A stretch of 64,000 bases of DNA from Adineta ricciae (GCA_905250025.1 CAJNOJ010000002.1:744001-808000), one strand, 5' to 3'; shown: positions 16,137 through 29,693, counted from the first letter of the stretch. The notes: generated by a model not told the origin, from the sequence alone. Numbers and translations: made by a program.

Positions 16137-16919
16137 GATCAAGATACTTTGTTGTTTCAACTAAAATCGTTAAAGCAACATTATTTTTCTTTTGTGATAA
16201 TTTTCGTATAAACGTCGATCATAGCATACTCATTATTATATCTAAATATAGCATATCAGATTGATGCATGTGATAATTTTAACTACCTACGCAATTGATG
16301 AGGTATTAACAAAGTGAATGTTATGGGTCACGACCTGCAATCAGATTGTACAGGTATCGACATATATCTGATAAGCAAACGAATTTTTCGTATCACATTG
16401 AACGCTCGTCTTGAAGATTTAGTTTACAAATATCGAAATTTGTTTCACCCAAGACTCACTCATCGTCCGGATACTATTCACGAACAATTAACTGTCGTAA
16501 TTACATGCAGTTCTAAACATACAGATACGTCTCGTCATTCTTTGTTCTCTTCTTCTTGAGTATATTAATTCAAATTAATTCTTTGTATATTCAACAGAAA
16601 CAAAGAGAAGACGCGGTAAAAAGATCAAAAATTGCATCCCATTGTAGGCAATAGGCTTGACAGTCGCACAAGAAAAAAGAAAGAAAACAAGAATGTCTAA
16701 GCGCATTGCAACTAATAACCCTAAGGTAAACACTCATTTGGAAGAAAAATGAAGAATAGGGCGTGGACACAATATTGACCATCCTCTATTGATATATGTT
16801 TGGTGTATACATCTCGCTTTCTTTTTCTCGCATAGATCGAACGTGAATTGTTCACGTTTACGTGTGAGAATAAAACATTCCGATTGTGTATTTGATGAGT
16901 ATGCACGGAAGGCAACGAC
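16137..16919. other. Intergenic region, nothing supported
   Basis: Contains the 3' end of the PLAC8 gene and the upstream region of the Notch-ligand gene. Open frames at 16314-16559 and on the minus strand show no recognisable features. Confidence 0.45.
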
Positions 16920-19900
16920 ATGGTACAATGGCTAATTATTATTCTCGTTTATAATTTTGCAATTCTGAAAGTTTGTTGGAATTCACGTGAGGAGGCAAAA
17001 TAATATTCGATTTACTTTGTTGTAGTTATCGTTGGGTGAAGTGACACTTGCATTACGTTTGCTTCATTATAAAAATCGTAATGGTTTAACTTATGAGAAT
17101 CGTGCATGCGATACAAGACTTGAACATGACATTAACCGAGACGGTCGATGTGATACCGGCTTTTTATTTTGTCTCGTACAATTGCCGTTCCGGAATCCAC
17201 ACAATTGTACGTTAGGTGACCATTTCACTGGTTTTGTTGGTGCTGATGATATCCATTTCATTAATATTGATCAACAATTGACACGACCACCATTAACATT
17301 CTATAATAAAAAACAACGATCGTCGTTGATTTCTCTTTGGTTTCAGCCGACAATTTATTTTCGATTTCCATACCCAAAAGTAAATTGATTCCTCATAAGG
17401 AATTTCAGAATTTTCACATATTTCCCCTAAAAGGCTGGCATTGGTCTCATTGTCGAAGTTTATGACATTGACGATATCAACAATCAAACAGTACACGATT
17501 CCATTGATTTTTATGCAAGAACATTAGTTGATTTAAAAGTTCAACACTCACGTGAGGTCGCACAACCGCAAAGACTATTTCTACGCAGTCTTTTCGGGAC
17601 TTACACCAATCTAACAGCAGATTTTACGGTTTGTATTTTGAAACAAAGAATAACCTCCGATTTTTTCGATGTTCTCATTTTCTTGTCAGTTGTATTGCTC
17701 TCCACATTATTACAATCATGATTGTGAAACATTTTGCTTACCGAATGAGCAACGTTACGATTGCGATGTGAATACTGGACAGAAGATCTGTAAGCATGGT
17801 TATATCGGACAGGATTGCCTTAGTGGTAAGCAATGACAGCGATACATGTTTGATTAGAAAACGAATTCTTATTCTTTGCTCTTCCAAAGATGTTCGTGCT
17901 TGTGAAGATCGACCCTGTCTTAATAATGGTACATGTGTCGTATATCTTCGTGGTTATTTATGTCAATGTCCACTGGGATATGCAGGTACTACTTGTGAAA
18001 TTGGTAAGTTGTTGTCAACGATTTTATTAATAGGGATAAACAAGGTGTGATTTAGGGCCGTCGATGATAAATGTTGATCATACATGTAGCCGAGCAACAT
18101 GTGTGCACGGATATTGTTCGCGAAATGGCAAGTGTATTTGTCATGAGAATTGGACATCAGAGAATTGCAATCAACAGCTTGTTCCGAGTATGTTTATGGC
18201 CTTGAGTTTTTTTTTGTAATTTGAAATGAAAGTGTATGAGCTTATCAGCATAATAAAGTTTCATGTTGAGCAATAGAAAATCTGGAATTTTTGAATAGAA
18301 ACGATTGATTGTGCTAGTCGGCCATGCTTGCATAATTCTACATGTGAAGATTATGGTGATAAGAATTCATCAATCTATCGGTGTCATTGTCGGAACGGTT
18401 TTACTGGTCGAAACTGTGAAGTTGGTAAGAAAAGTCTCGAATTTATTTTGATAGTCTATACAGAAACCTTGGATCTCTTTTTCCAAAAGAAATTGTTACA
18501 TCGTGTGAAAGAACACCGTGTGTTCATGGTCAATGCATAAAAATTGATCTTTATGCCGAACTTTGTATCTGCGAAAAGAATTGGAGTGGTATCGATTGTT
18601 CTCAAAGTCTGCTAAGTAAGATTTCCAGTCGGAGAATTCATCATCTATTCGATCACGTGGTATAATCTATAGCATCGACAATGACTACTCGAACGAATCT
18701 TTCTACTAAGAAGTCTGATCCTGTGAAAACAACGTTATCTATGCAAACACCATCAATCAAATCAGTAAAAGATTTATCACATACACCTGTAATCACGGAC
18801 CTTAGCGACTACTCAGAGCGGTTACATGTTAATTATGGAATCCATCGAAATACGAATTCGATTCGACCAACAACAACACCTTCTTTGTTTCTCAAAAGCA
18901 GTAAAACTGAGCTTGCATATATTTCTCGTTTTTTTTCAGTTATTTTCTTTTATAGAATATTCACCGTGTTTGAGTGCACCATGTCTGCATAATTCCACAT
19001 GTGTCATTCAATCTGAACATGAATTTCGATGCATCTGTTCACCAGCATTCATTGGAATCTATTGTGAAATCGGTAAGTATCCTATCTTTCATAGCAAAAC
19101 ATCAACTCTCACATGAAAATTTTCGATCTATCCAGAACTATTGAACATATCCTATTTTCGTAAGTTTAGTCGGAATGAATGTAGAAAAGCAAAAGAAATG
19201 TTCGCATGCTATCAAGCTAGAAACTCATGTAGATACCTTTTTCTTCAATCTTATTAAGAAACAAATCCATGTGAAAGTTCACCCTGTCAGCATGATAGTA
19301 TTTGTATTGCAAAATCCAATCATGATATTCAATGCATCTGTCGACGACATTATACGGGCAAATATTGTGAAATTTCGCGTATGTACTTGTCTGTGATTTC
19401 GTCATATTAATCAATCGTCTAATTATAGAAACATTCCAACCGGTTCCATCCAAGCCGAAGTGTGTTCGTATCTGTCAACATGGCGGCATTTGTTTGGTAA
19501 AATACACAATCATATTTCCTTGCTAATCAAAGTATTTCACATGCACACGTGGCGTTTTCTTCCCATTTAGATTGATGAAGCCAACAAAGAACAATGTGTA
19601 TGCAAATCAACTTATACGGGTTCTTTTTGTGAACTAACTAAAAATAATTGTACTGGTACGCTGCAACTACTCATTTTATACTCTCATTGGACTGATAAAT
19701 TGATAGAGATATAAATAAAAAGAGACCGTAAGAAGTACCATAGAGAAGAAAACAGGTTTTTTTCTTTTCGAGACGTTCTACATCAATAATGCATGTTTAT
19801 CTTGATACAGTTACGAGAAAAACAGCTGCTCGTTTATCACCGATGTACTAAAGCGAGGCTGTCATTGTTTTGTGTCTAATTGATGAAGAGATTTGTTTGT

Positions 19901-20370
19901 GTTTAGACTCTTTGTGTCACACTGATCCATGTTTATCAAATCCGTGTTTATACAATGGTACATGTCAATCAATAATCTCTTCAACAAATTACACATGTTC
20001 ATGTCATGAACAATATACAGGTGAACGATGTGAATTTGTTCTCAAATCAGATTCAGTCGATGCTTTACCACGTGATAGTGCACTCAGTCAGGATGAACCT
20101 AGTCCGACTGATTTCTGGCCATTAGCTATTGTATTTGGTTATGTATTTTCATTAATGTTAGTTTTTATTATCATCTGGTTTCTATGGTATGGCTTAACGA
20201 TTCGTCCTCAATCCCATTTTCGTTCTGACATTCCATATGGCGAACGTCCTGCTGATCGTTATCAACCATATCGTTTAGGCGTCAGTAATCCGTTGTTTTT
20301 CACGAATCAAGACTATAATCCTAATCGCATATTGAAAACGTTTTCCATTGAACGAGATTTCGATTCGTAG
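16920..20370 (+). CDS. Delta/Jagged-type Notch ligand (MNNL, DSL, EGF repeats, one membrane helix)
   Basis: Type I membrane ligand expected to signal to Notch on neighbouring cells. The start at 16920 encodes a hydrophobic signal sequence (MVQWLIIILVYNFAILK); the first donor is weak, so this exon is tentative. An MNNL-like region follows (SLGEVTLALRLLHYKNRNGL; later PYPKAGIGLIVEVYD). The DSL domain at about 17690-17825 has all six cysteines (YCSPHYYNHDC, ETFC, YDC, KIC, QDC). About eight EGF repeats come next, roughly one per exon (for example CEDRPCLNNGTC, CLSAPCLHNSTC, CLSNPCLYNGTC). A Ser/Thr-rich linker near 18670-18900 splits the EGF series. One helix (VFGYVFSLMLVFIIIWFLW) precedes a short cytoplasmic tail of about 60 residues. 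The small EGF number is closer to Delta than to Jagged, and I see no VWC domain. Confidence 0.87.
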
Positions 20371-20535
20371 TTCATTTCCAAATAGATTTCATTTTTTTGT
20401 TCATTATTGAAAAAAAAACATACATATAGACGTGTCTTCTCTTGTCGCTTTTCTCATTAGTACTATGTACACATCAAATTAGGAAAAATAAACAACAACA
20501 GGAAAAAATAAGATCAAACACATAAGAGCTAAACA

Positions 20536-23500
20536 TCACCAGGATTCGTTCTTTCTCGCACTAAGTAGATGAACATCTGATTTTGAGCTTCCTTCTTCAG
20601 GTTCACAAACAGAAACTTTGGTCAATGATACTAGATTTTCATTCTAAAAGCCAAATTTGCAATCAGATGAAAGATGCATCATTCAAAGTTATACCTTCTC
20701 TGAATTCGAATTCTTTTTTGTATCACCGGGTGATGTTGATCGTTTGGAATTATCCCTATCGTCTAGATAAAATTTGACATCGTTACGTGCTGGTGATATT
20801 GTGCACGTTGTTGTTGATGGAGGTTCAGCTAGAAAGGAAAATGGATGTTTTTTTAGCTTCGACCGATAAGTTGCTTTTAATTTACCAGATTGTGTACGCG
20901 TCACACGTTTTAAGTCACATTGAATCAATGATGACGTTGAAGATGATGACAATTGTTGAGATAACATAACGACAGGTGCACGCATGTCAGGATGTTCGAG
21001 AATATTCGGTGCACTTCTACCTCCATCGCGTTCAATCAGATTCTCATTAGTATTCGATGGTTTCATAGTCAATAAACGCTTTTGAATTTCGTCGTCAAGT
21101 GCCGATGGTTTTATGGTCACTTCCGGGTGTTCAAAGATTCGTTCATCACTTTGCGATGTACTCAATCGTCGAACACTGTTTGCTGATAATAATTGGCTGG
21201 AATAAAAGGAAAACTAGAAGACATTGTCAACGAAATCTTTACACATACTCGGAGAAATGAACGAGGCGATCATCCTTTTCAGTTGAACTATTCCAGGCAA
21301 ACTTTTGTGTATGAGCGTTGATATCTTGCAATGATGTCGATGTTGGCATTGTCGAACCTTGTGTTTGTCCACTCAATTTAACTGTTGGCATGCGGCGAAC
21401 TGTTGAATAATCAATTTCTACAAAGCAATAGAAAAGAATAAATCAAAAGCCGACTAATTGTCTTCTATTTATAGAAAGCACACTTATTTATATGGCTTTC
21501 TCCTCTTTGCTTCTCTTTGTGCGTCAGAAAAATAGAAATGCCCGTCTCTCCTGTGCAAATTTAGGTAGATTAGAAAGGTAAAATCTGAAAATACTCTTCC
21601 GATGACGACATTGCTCAGCGTGAGCTCGAGGCGACATACAGGCCAGGCTCGTTTGATTAATAATAAAAAATGTGTGTGCACTGGATGTCATTATGAGAAA
21701 TAAATTGAGAGAAATTGTGGCCTATTTCAAAACGAAAACAACAATTGTTTATCCTCTTACGATGCACATTATATGAATAGTGCGAAGAGAGTGGAAAACA
21801 GCGAGAATAAAATTAATCGAATAGTTACTGGGTCATTCATTGCTTTTTTTGATGTGATCAAAATATTTGATTTAATCGATTTCGCGTTATTTTACTTTGT
21901 GAGGAGAAGCAAAAGATGTTTCTAGTATTTAGCAACGATCTGAGAACTACTTGAAAGAGATCTCTTGACTAGTTTTAACGAGATCCAATGACTGACAATA
22001 ATTATCTTTGTCGGAATGTCATCTAGAAGTACGAAACGCGACTTCCTATCGAGTAAATAACTAGTATGTATCTATTCAATGAAAGACTCCCTCATCACTC
22101 AAATCATGGACGTTGTCAGCAGGCAAGCGCGCGTACGATTCAGTAGAAATCATGACATCGTACACCTTGATCTCCAGCTGTTTTGTACTCGTCAGTAAAA
22201 GGAAGAAAGCAAGCACGAATGACAAGCAACGATTTCTTTCGATAATTATTCTCAATAGATCAACAACAAAAGTAAACAGACATTCTAGAGCGCATTACTT
22301 CATGAGAAAACATTAAATATGACCGAGAATCTATGACAATAAACAAATTCACAGATGAATAACCTATTAACATGTGAATGCAGGTCAAATAGTAAAACAC
22401 TTAGTCATGTTCACCGAACATTCCATTCGAGCATAATTATGATGAGGTGCTCGAAAAGAATCCTAACCAAGCTTCACAAAGCTATTCAAGATTTTTCTCT
22501 TCCCGCAATGATTAGTGCTATTATCATTATTGTTTGTTTATATCTCAAACCGACCTGTGTGCTTCATCAATGTTCTTTCTACCCAATACTTTAGCTTTTG
22601 TTTTGCTTAACAAGAACACAGCTAGTCGAGACAAACGAAAGTGATGACTCTAACACGCGATCGTCTTCTTTCCACTGCCTCTAGCCCTATCGGATACTGA
22701 ATAGCTAGGAAAATATCTAATGACACAGCAAGGCAAGAAGAAAAAAGCGAACGCATTGGCACCAGTGATATAGTTTTCTTCTTGATCGATAGTACTCGCA
22801 GATCGAACGATAAAATATTCGAAGATGACATGGCAAAGGAAAATTTTCTATGTACATTTGCAAAGAAATATCGATGAAATCAATGTCAGATCGACAAGCA
22901 TCCGCTTCTTCTTATTCTTATGTCTTCTTTCATTCGAGTTTTTCGATAATTAAAACACCTATGTTCCCCTCACCTTTCTTCTTGCTTTACCAAAAAAAAA
23001 GCATCCATCCCTTTTCCTGTAATCTACGAAGAAAACTCCTATGCTTAGACAGGCTGACAGATAGCAAATCCATTCATTCTCATATTCATCCTCATCCTCA
23101 TCCTCATCACATCAGTCATCTTTTTTTCTCTCCTTTATTCCGATCCAAGCAACATAAAAAGAAAACGCAATGTTGGCAACATTTCATGGATGATATAATG
23201 ACTCGAGGCGAAAAACTAAAGGGAAATACAAATCGCGCATCGATCATTGTATCGTTTGCAATAATAACGATCAATCGTAGTTTGTTTTCGTCGCTAGTCA
23301 ATCGTCTCCGTATGTTATTTGAATAAATTGTCTCAAAGAATCGGATGATAGGACAAGATATATACAGATACCTCTCTCTCTATCTCCGACGTCGACGACA
23401 AAGACTTCAGATATGCTTCATTTTTATGATCCGATCATTAGGGAATATATAGACGTAAGTAATAAATATAAATAGGATTATAATAATATTTATTCTATTC

Positions 23501-23761
23501 TTTTTATTGTGAATTAATTTCTCTTTCATGAGAGTTTCTCAAATATCTATAAATGCACAATATACTGCTCAGTTATACAAGCAATTATTCTCATAAAAAG
23601 AAAAACTTTCTCAAATATTCCATCTAAATTACTCAAGCAATGAACATTACTCGTCTACATAATCATCATGCAAGAAAATCAAGTATCAAAACAAATATTG
23701 TCAGCGAGTAAACTCAACTGAAAATGAGCTTGTTCAACTTACTTGAATTTGAAAGAAGCAT
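20536..23761 (-). CDS. Unrecognised, probably disordered protein (four predicted exons)
   Basis: I do not recognise this gene. Exons 21249-21417, 20695-21196 and 20536-20643 join in frame at GT-AG sites. A candidate first exon at 23743-23761 (MLLSNS) fits the phase and lies beyond a 2.3-kb intron. Together they give 266 codons including the stop. The product is rich in Ser, Thr and Lys and has two related short segments, IFEHPEV and ILEHPDM, each followed by basic or Ser-rich sequence, and two RRxxT/S motifs (VRRMPTV, VRRLSTS) that look like basophilic kinase sites. A 57-nt stretch near 20834-20890 starts GTAAAT and ends TTTCTAG without a stop codon, so it could be a facultative intron. The first exon is the weakest part; the three downstream exons are better supported. 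Confidence 0.5.
21418..23742. other. Long AT-rich tract, predicted intron of the preceding gene
   Basis: If the 23743-23761 exon is right, this is one intron of about 2.3 kb, far longer than the roughly 50-70 nt introns elsewhere in the window. Open frames at 22113, 22355 and 22850 have no family features. A short TCATCC-type repeat lies at about 23080-23115. Confidence 0.4.
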
Positions 23762-26017
23762 CTTGTTACAATCCTAGTCGAATATGTAGATGTCAGTTAG
23801 TCAGTCATTCACTCCTCGTCGACAGTGAAAATTCTATATACAAAATGCTCGATTCAGGAAAACGGTTGAGAGAATAGGAGACGAGAGGGAAGAGCGAGAG
23901 TGAATGTATGTAAACGAAGTAGGAGAAGATTGGTAGATTCTCTTTCTTGTTTTTTCTCCCTTACATTCTTCTAAACTCAGCAGCAGAAGACACAAAGAAT
24001 AACAGAAGAAAAATAGAGGAACAAAAATAACACGAAGAAAAAAAAGAGAAAAGAAAAGAAGCTATTGCATCAATATGGACTGTTTTTTTTCAAAAAAAAA
24101 ACACACAGGAGAAAAGTAAGAATGGACGATTTCAACATTCGTTTGAGGTGAAAAGGTTGTCATCGAGTAGAAAAACTCTTTTCTCCTCTAATTTCATCAT
24201 CTGTTTGTTTTATTTTCATCAGTAACATTAACAAGCTTCTATTCCAATCAATTCGAAAATAATAACATTTTCTATCGCTGCCAACAAGCCATACGTTCGA
24301 TGCATGCGCTCTAATGTCTCATATAAACAAGTCTCGATCAAATTCATTTGCACATCGACTAGATATGCAACTGTATGGATGGATGTAATTGACATCTGGT
24401 ATGGAGTGACAAAAGAGTATCGCGACAAAATGTAATTGAGATTGATCGATAAAAAGATCTGTTCGATGTCTATTAATCTCCTCAACAGAAATACATCCAC
24501 TAAAACAAACCCGATAGAAATAAGAAGAACTTTCGTTCGCTTTCAAATCTGTTTCCTCTCAAATGGTTATTGATAGAAAAATAACTAATTCTGTCTTATG
24601 TCATGTCTCTTCGTAAGAAATAACGACAAAACAAAATGTCTGTTTTGGACAAATTTTCTCGTCCCAATGACTTGTCGAAAACAAGTTGTGTTGTTTAAGT
24701 TGCATGAGTGTGCTATTGAAAATCTCTCATTTCTATCAACAAACAACAGCGCATCTACTTGATGACTCTCATAAAAGTATAAATCAACAGAATTTTATTA
24801 GTGCTATCACACCTGGATGAGAGTTCGCTTTCGTTGTTTGTTTGTGATTGTGAAACTGCAAATCAATAGATTTCAACGTCGTTGAATATTTCATAATGAT
24901 ATATTTTCAAATACGCACAAAGAGCGGATGTTTTACGGAAAATTACAACGCATTTTTAATAAAAAAAATGACAATATTCGGAAAATTTCCGGTAATAAAA
25001 GGCGTACAGCGTAGGTAGATGATCATAAACAAAGACAGTTTCTGCAACGTCCTATAGAAACACAAAATAAGTCCAAAGAATGCATTTCACAGTTTGTGGC
25101 AAACGATAAATAATGATTGTTAGTTTAAAACAATGACGAGGGCGTATCCTCATGCTTTGATTTATACATAAGAGAAATGTTATCGAAATTCATCGCGTAA
25201 TCTAATAAAGCAATAAAAGAACTTTTTTTTATGATTAGATTTGTTTTCTATTAGAATGCAAATTTGACTAATTTCCCATCTCCTTCGGCTGAACATTCCA
25301 TTTTAGTATCGCCTGATAGAATTTGCCGTTGCATTATAAAATCTTTCCGATGGTTTCTCAACGATTAATTCAGTCTTGACACCCAAACAGAGAGATAGAG
25401 AGCAAAGTTGAATGTTAAACTACAATGATATTCTAATGACACATGCGTCGGTGCCTTTCTAATTATTTTCATTTTGTCTTGAATGAAAGCAAAGATTCTA
25501 TGGAAAGACTTTCTTTTGAATCTCAATTAACCGTTATGTTCATATTCACCATGATGCATTTGAGAATAGAAAATTAGCACATGTGTTTGATTGGTGTTCA
25601 TTCACAAATTGACGAGAATCACGAAATCATCCGTTTTATATGACTCTTGGTAATCTTTCGCATATTCTCAATGGCAGAATAGGTCAGGACCTACGTAGAA
25701 CTATTTGGAGAAATCATGAACGGAGAACTAATTAGTTGTTGAAATTTTCCACATTTGATGGTGTGGAAAATGAATGTAAGACATCTTCAGTTTCTGCTCG
25801 AGATAAATTCCTCTACATCTCCCAATATTAATGTAAATTTCAGCATTGGTTACTTCTAAGCCAATAACATACTCAATAGCATGTTTTTGGTTTCGACGTA
25901 AGGCTGTAGTTGATCGTTTCCGTCAATCTTGAAAAACATTCTTCTGAGTTATTTGCGTTTTACCGAATAACTTTTTTTTTCTAGTTGTTGCCAACACTTG
26001 TGTGAGGTAGAAATCGA
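23762..26017. other. Gene-poor region with a purine-rich tract
   Basis: No gene is supported. A purine-rich low-complexity block spans about 23870-24075 and A-rich runs follow. The block lies directly upstream of the proposed minus-strand first exon at 23761, so it may contain its promoter. The end of the stretch is the 5' flank of the C45-type hydrolase. Confidence 0.45.
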
Positions 26018-27338
26018 ATGACCTCAACTCGAATCCCGTTGTATCGTGTAAAAGGTACGCACTATGAATGTGCTCATGTTATCGGCAAGATCACGCGCGA
26101 AGCTATCCGTCATCGTATCGCTGATGATCTGACTGTATTATCACCATTATTTGAGTATATCCAAACCGAAGATGGTTTTAATTTATATCGGGATTTCGCC
26201 AAAACAATCCGGTCATTGTATCCATGGTACTGGGATGAAATCAACGGGTTAGCTGATGGGTCCGAAGTACCATTAGAGCAAATACTAGTTTTGAATTTTC
26301 TCAACGAAACTCAAACAGCTTATAAACTATCGAAAGATAAACAAACTTCCGATGAAACCGGTGAAAAAGGTTGCACAACTGTGTTACTCAATCGACAAGA
26401 TACCAATACGTTCTCTCTACTGCACAATGAAGATCATGCTACCGCGTTGTACATGACTGGATATCTCGTCGAAGCAGATATTCACTCAATTGAATATAAT
26501 GATGGACAACGTCAGAGTCCAGACGAGAAATTCATTGCATATTGTTATGCCGGTGCTATTCCAGGTAGATGATCGATTGTGTCATGAAAGAAGAACTAAG
26601 TTTACAATTTAGGAAATGGTTTCGGTGCCAATAAACATAGTTTTGCCTTTGCGTTGAATGGACTCTATCCGAACTTCGTCGCACATGGTCGTCTACCTCG
26701 CCAAATCGTCAACCGTGCACTTCTGTCCGTACGGAACGAAGAAGATCTCGATAGGTTGCTGCGTATTTCACCTGTCGCCTTTGGTTTTTGTATCAATGGA
26801 GCGTTCTTTCGCGATGAACATTGTCTGCTAAATTATGAAATAGGGCCAAATATAAAGCTTGCTAATGAGAATTTCATCAGCAAATGTCGTATAATTAATG
26901 AGGGCCAAAAAGAAAACAAAGGAAATGGTAAAAACCATTGCTACAGACAATCTTCTAATTAACCATTCTTTTCTGTTCTGTTCAGATCAATCTGAGACTA
27001 TTTTGAATTATCTTGTACATTATAATCACTACGAACGATTACATAAAGTCATCATTCAACAGAAAAGCCTGGATTCAACTTACAATCGTTGGAAACGCGG
27101 CCAAGAATTCGGTGAAATCTTTACCATTGACGATGCTTTTCGTCTCTTAGGTGACAATGAAAATCCATCGTTTCCAATCTTTCGTATCCCGAGTGAAACT
27201 GATGCGAATTCGGTCACACTTTGCACGGCGCATTTTAATTTTCTTACGTTCGAGCTACTGGTTTATCAACACAATCCAAAAGATAACTCTTCACCTTCTT
27301 TTGTCTACAATCTCAACGATTTGTGCATTATAAAATAG
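26018..27338 (+). CDS. C45-type Ntn hydrolase, Tan / acyl-CoA:6-APA acyltransferase-like
   Basis: Member of the peptidase C45 family, self-processing N-terminal-nucleophile enzymes that form or break amide bonds. The animal member is Drosophila Tan, which hydrolyses beta-alanyl-amines; fungal members make penicillin. Three exons (26018-26564, 26613-26927, 26986-27338) give 404 residues, close to the usual length. The opening IPLYRVKGTHYECAHVIG is typical, and KGCTTVLL places the expected Gly118-Cys119 autocleavage point, with Cys119 as nucleophile. LLHNEDHA and FALNGLYPN are conserved blocks around the active site. The C terminus shows the family-like SVTLCTAHFNFLTFELLVYQ strand. No signal peptide is seen. 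The physiological substrate cannot be read from sequence; NBAD or carcinine hydrolysis is inference. Confidence 0.82.
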
Positions 27339-28356
27339 AAAATAGAAAATTCTTTTCACTTCGGTTAAATTTATCTCGTATTTGAGAATAGATTTATAAA
27401 CATAATTGATGATCTTCAAACTCAATATAATGTTCTTTTATCAAGAAGTATTGAGTTCAATTCGACTTGACGACTTCAGTGTGCTTTTTTCATTATTATC
27501 TGACAGTCGCTTTTGTCTTAAAACAGTATCGGCTATGAATATTACATGAAGTTCAAGATTGTAGCCATATATAAACGCATTCATGACTGTTTTCACGGTT
27601 AACTAAGAGAATGCTTCTTCTTTTCAAAACGAAGCTCAAAGTTCCCGTCGCTCGAGGCGTATGCATTGATCATGCATATAATCTTTGTTGTAAACTTCCT
27701 CTATTCGCACGTAAGTCTTATCCTTGGGTACTCTAAAGGGCACGGAATCGAGTAGGCGACGAATTTAGATCTGTGCTGACTAAAATTGAAATTTTAAAAC
27801 AGTTTATCGAGTGAAAAAGGATGATAATCAACGGTTTTATGGGAAGTGAACAAGCCCGGATTTAGTCAACGTTAAACAATTCGTAGGTGGTGTTTGATGG
27901 CTTTAGATAGACACGCCCAGAGAGAAGAGAAAGAGCAAGCTTAGCATGTGTGTTATACTCTCATCGAATTAAAGTCTTACGTAGACATTCGTATGCCTGA
28001 ATATAATACTTGTCATTTCTAATCATATGTTCTAAGATAAGTGCTGAGGATAAGAAAAGATTTCTTGTTCTTTGCAGTTGAGTATGCGTGATTCAGAGTT
28101 AGAACGGAAGAGGTAGCTTTCTTGTTTGATCAGAAAGAGTTGCTTGTGAAGAAATTGGTCTTATCCATGTTCATATCGATGAGAATCTATTTCGAAAGAC
28201 GTAAAACAATAAGCTTATATTTGTACTTTTAGAGATCTATTAATTAATCATGACAATTTTTATTTCTTTAACTCCTATAACGGATATGCGTCATACAATA
28301 TAAGATTAGAGTATTAAGCATGCCCATTCATTCTTTTTCAGTCAACTACTGAAACA
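27339..28356. other. Intergenic region, nothing supported
   Basis: No open frame with coding character on either strand. It contains the 3' flank of the C45 hydrolase gene and the upstream region of the GPCR gene. Confidence 0.5.
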
Positions 28357-29693
28357 ATGTGGCATAATATCGTTCGTTTTGGTCTTCTGCGAATCTTCTA
28401 TCCGTGTTTAATGATATTCGGGACAATAGGCAATATTCTCTGTTTGAAAATTCTTTTACGAAAGCGTTTTCGTCGGCAATCAACATGTCAATACTTGTGT
28501 ATACTGGCTGTAATCGACATACTTTTTATCTATTTGAGATCGACACGTTATGTTTATCGATATATGTTTCATGTCGACGTACGGAATACATCACTATGGA
28601 TTTGTCGGTCATTTACGTTTTTTTCCTCGTCTTTGTCGCATTTAGCATCCTGGATCTTAGTTGTTGTTAGTTTTGATCGGTATTTCATTATGAAAAATTT
28701 TTTCACACGTCGTGATGCTAGTCCGCGTGTAAGAAAATCTTCATGTATACTTATTCTTATTGTCTGTACAGCGAATTTACATTACTTTCATGTCGTAGGT
28801 AAGCATTCGATACCTATTGTTTCTCATAGCGTTATCGTTTGTTAGGTCGCTCGATTGAGATTTCAAACAAAAGTTATTTCGTGTTTTCTTTTCTAGGAAC
28901 GCATATACCATTACAAATACCAAGTATTCAAACAGATCTTGAGAATGCTACTGAAAATTCTAGCTCCACTCTTCGTTTCGTGTGCATAGCACGAGAAGAA
29001 TATGAAGAATTCTTTCGTTTATACGTACCAGTTTTCGACTTACTTCTTGTCGCTATCATTCCATTTTGTTTGATGGTCTTCACCAACATCGGTATCATTC
29101 GTACGACTATGCGTTCGAATATGTTATTTACAACATCGAAAAAGCAACAACGACATAATCGCTTAACTATCATGTTATTGTCCGTCACATTAGCATTCAT
29201 GCTGCTGACGTGTCCGTCGGTTGTTTATATATGTATAAATCGATTAAAATCGCCGAAAAGAGTTTCCGATACAAAATTACTTGTCTTGGATCTACTTGAA
29301 TCGCTGTGGTATACGAAACATGCATTAAATTTTATACTCTATACACTGAGCGGACAGGATTTTCGACGAGAATTTATCAAATTACTGTCCTGTTCTCAGC
29401 GTAAAGTACCCAATTCGTCAAATACTCTCGGGAACAATAGTCTAGATATTCAAGTCAATGTATACACGAATAATTCCCCGTATGTGAATCGACGAGCACT
29501 TGACCAACGACATAGACAATCTGATTGCGAACTAAATAATGCGTCCACATTACTAATTTCTAAATCTTTACGCGTAAGAGCTCCGACAGGCGTCCACAGT
29601 GATTTTATCGTTTCGACCACATATTCAACTACTCAAACCGGTACAAGTGATGCGCGACGTTCATCATCAACTACAAAAACATCGGTACAATAG
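28357..29693 (+). CDS. Rhodopsin-family G-protein-coupled receptor (peptide-receptor-like)
   Basis: Seven-helix receptor of class A. Two exons (28357-28798, 28897-29693) join to 412 residues; the splice restores HVVGTHIP at the end of helix 4. Helix 1 has the GN motif (GTIGNILCL), the helix 3 end has a clean DRY (VSFDRYFIM), and helix 7 has NFILYTLSG in place of NPxxY, followed by the amphipathic FRREFIKLL segment. A Cys in the first extracellular loop (LWICRSF) and one in the second (LRFVCIAREE) can form the usual disulfide. N-glycosylation sites occur before helix 5. The long Ser/Thr-rich tail contains many potential phosphorylation sites. The divergent helix 7 resembles the FMRFamide-receptor-like expansions of lophotrochozoans; the ligand is unknown. 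Confidence 0.85.

Noticed and set aside
22850..23326. 158-residue open frame on the plus strand
   Set aside because: Its codons are dominated by low-complexity Ser/His/Lys runs from a TCATCC-type repeat and T-rich tracts; no domain or splice context.
22100..26017. Possible transposon or CRISPR-like repeat in the gene-poor tract
   Set aside because: I found no terminal repeats, transposase or reverse-transcriptase motifs, and no regularly spaced repeats, only simple-sequence runs.
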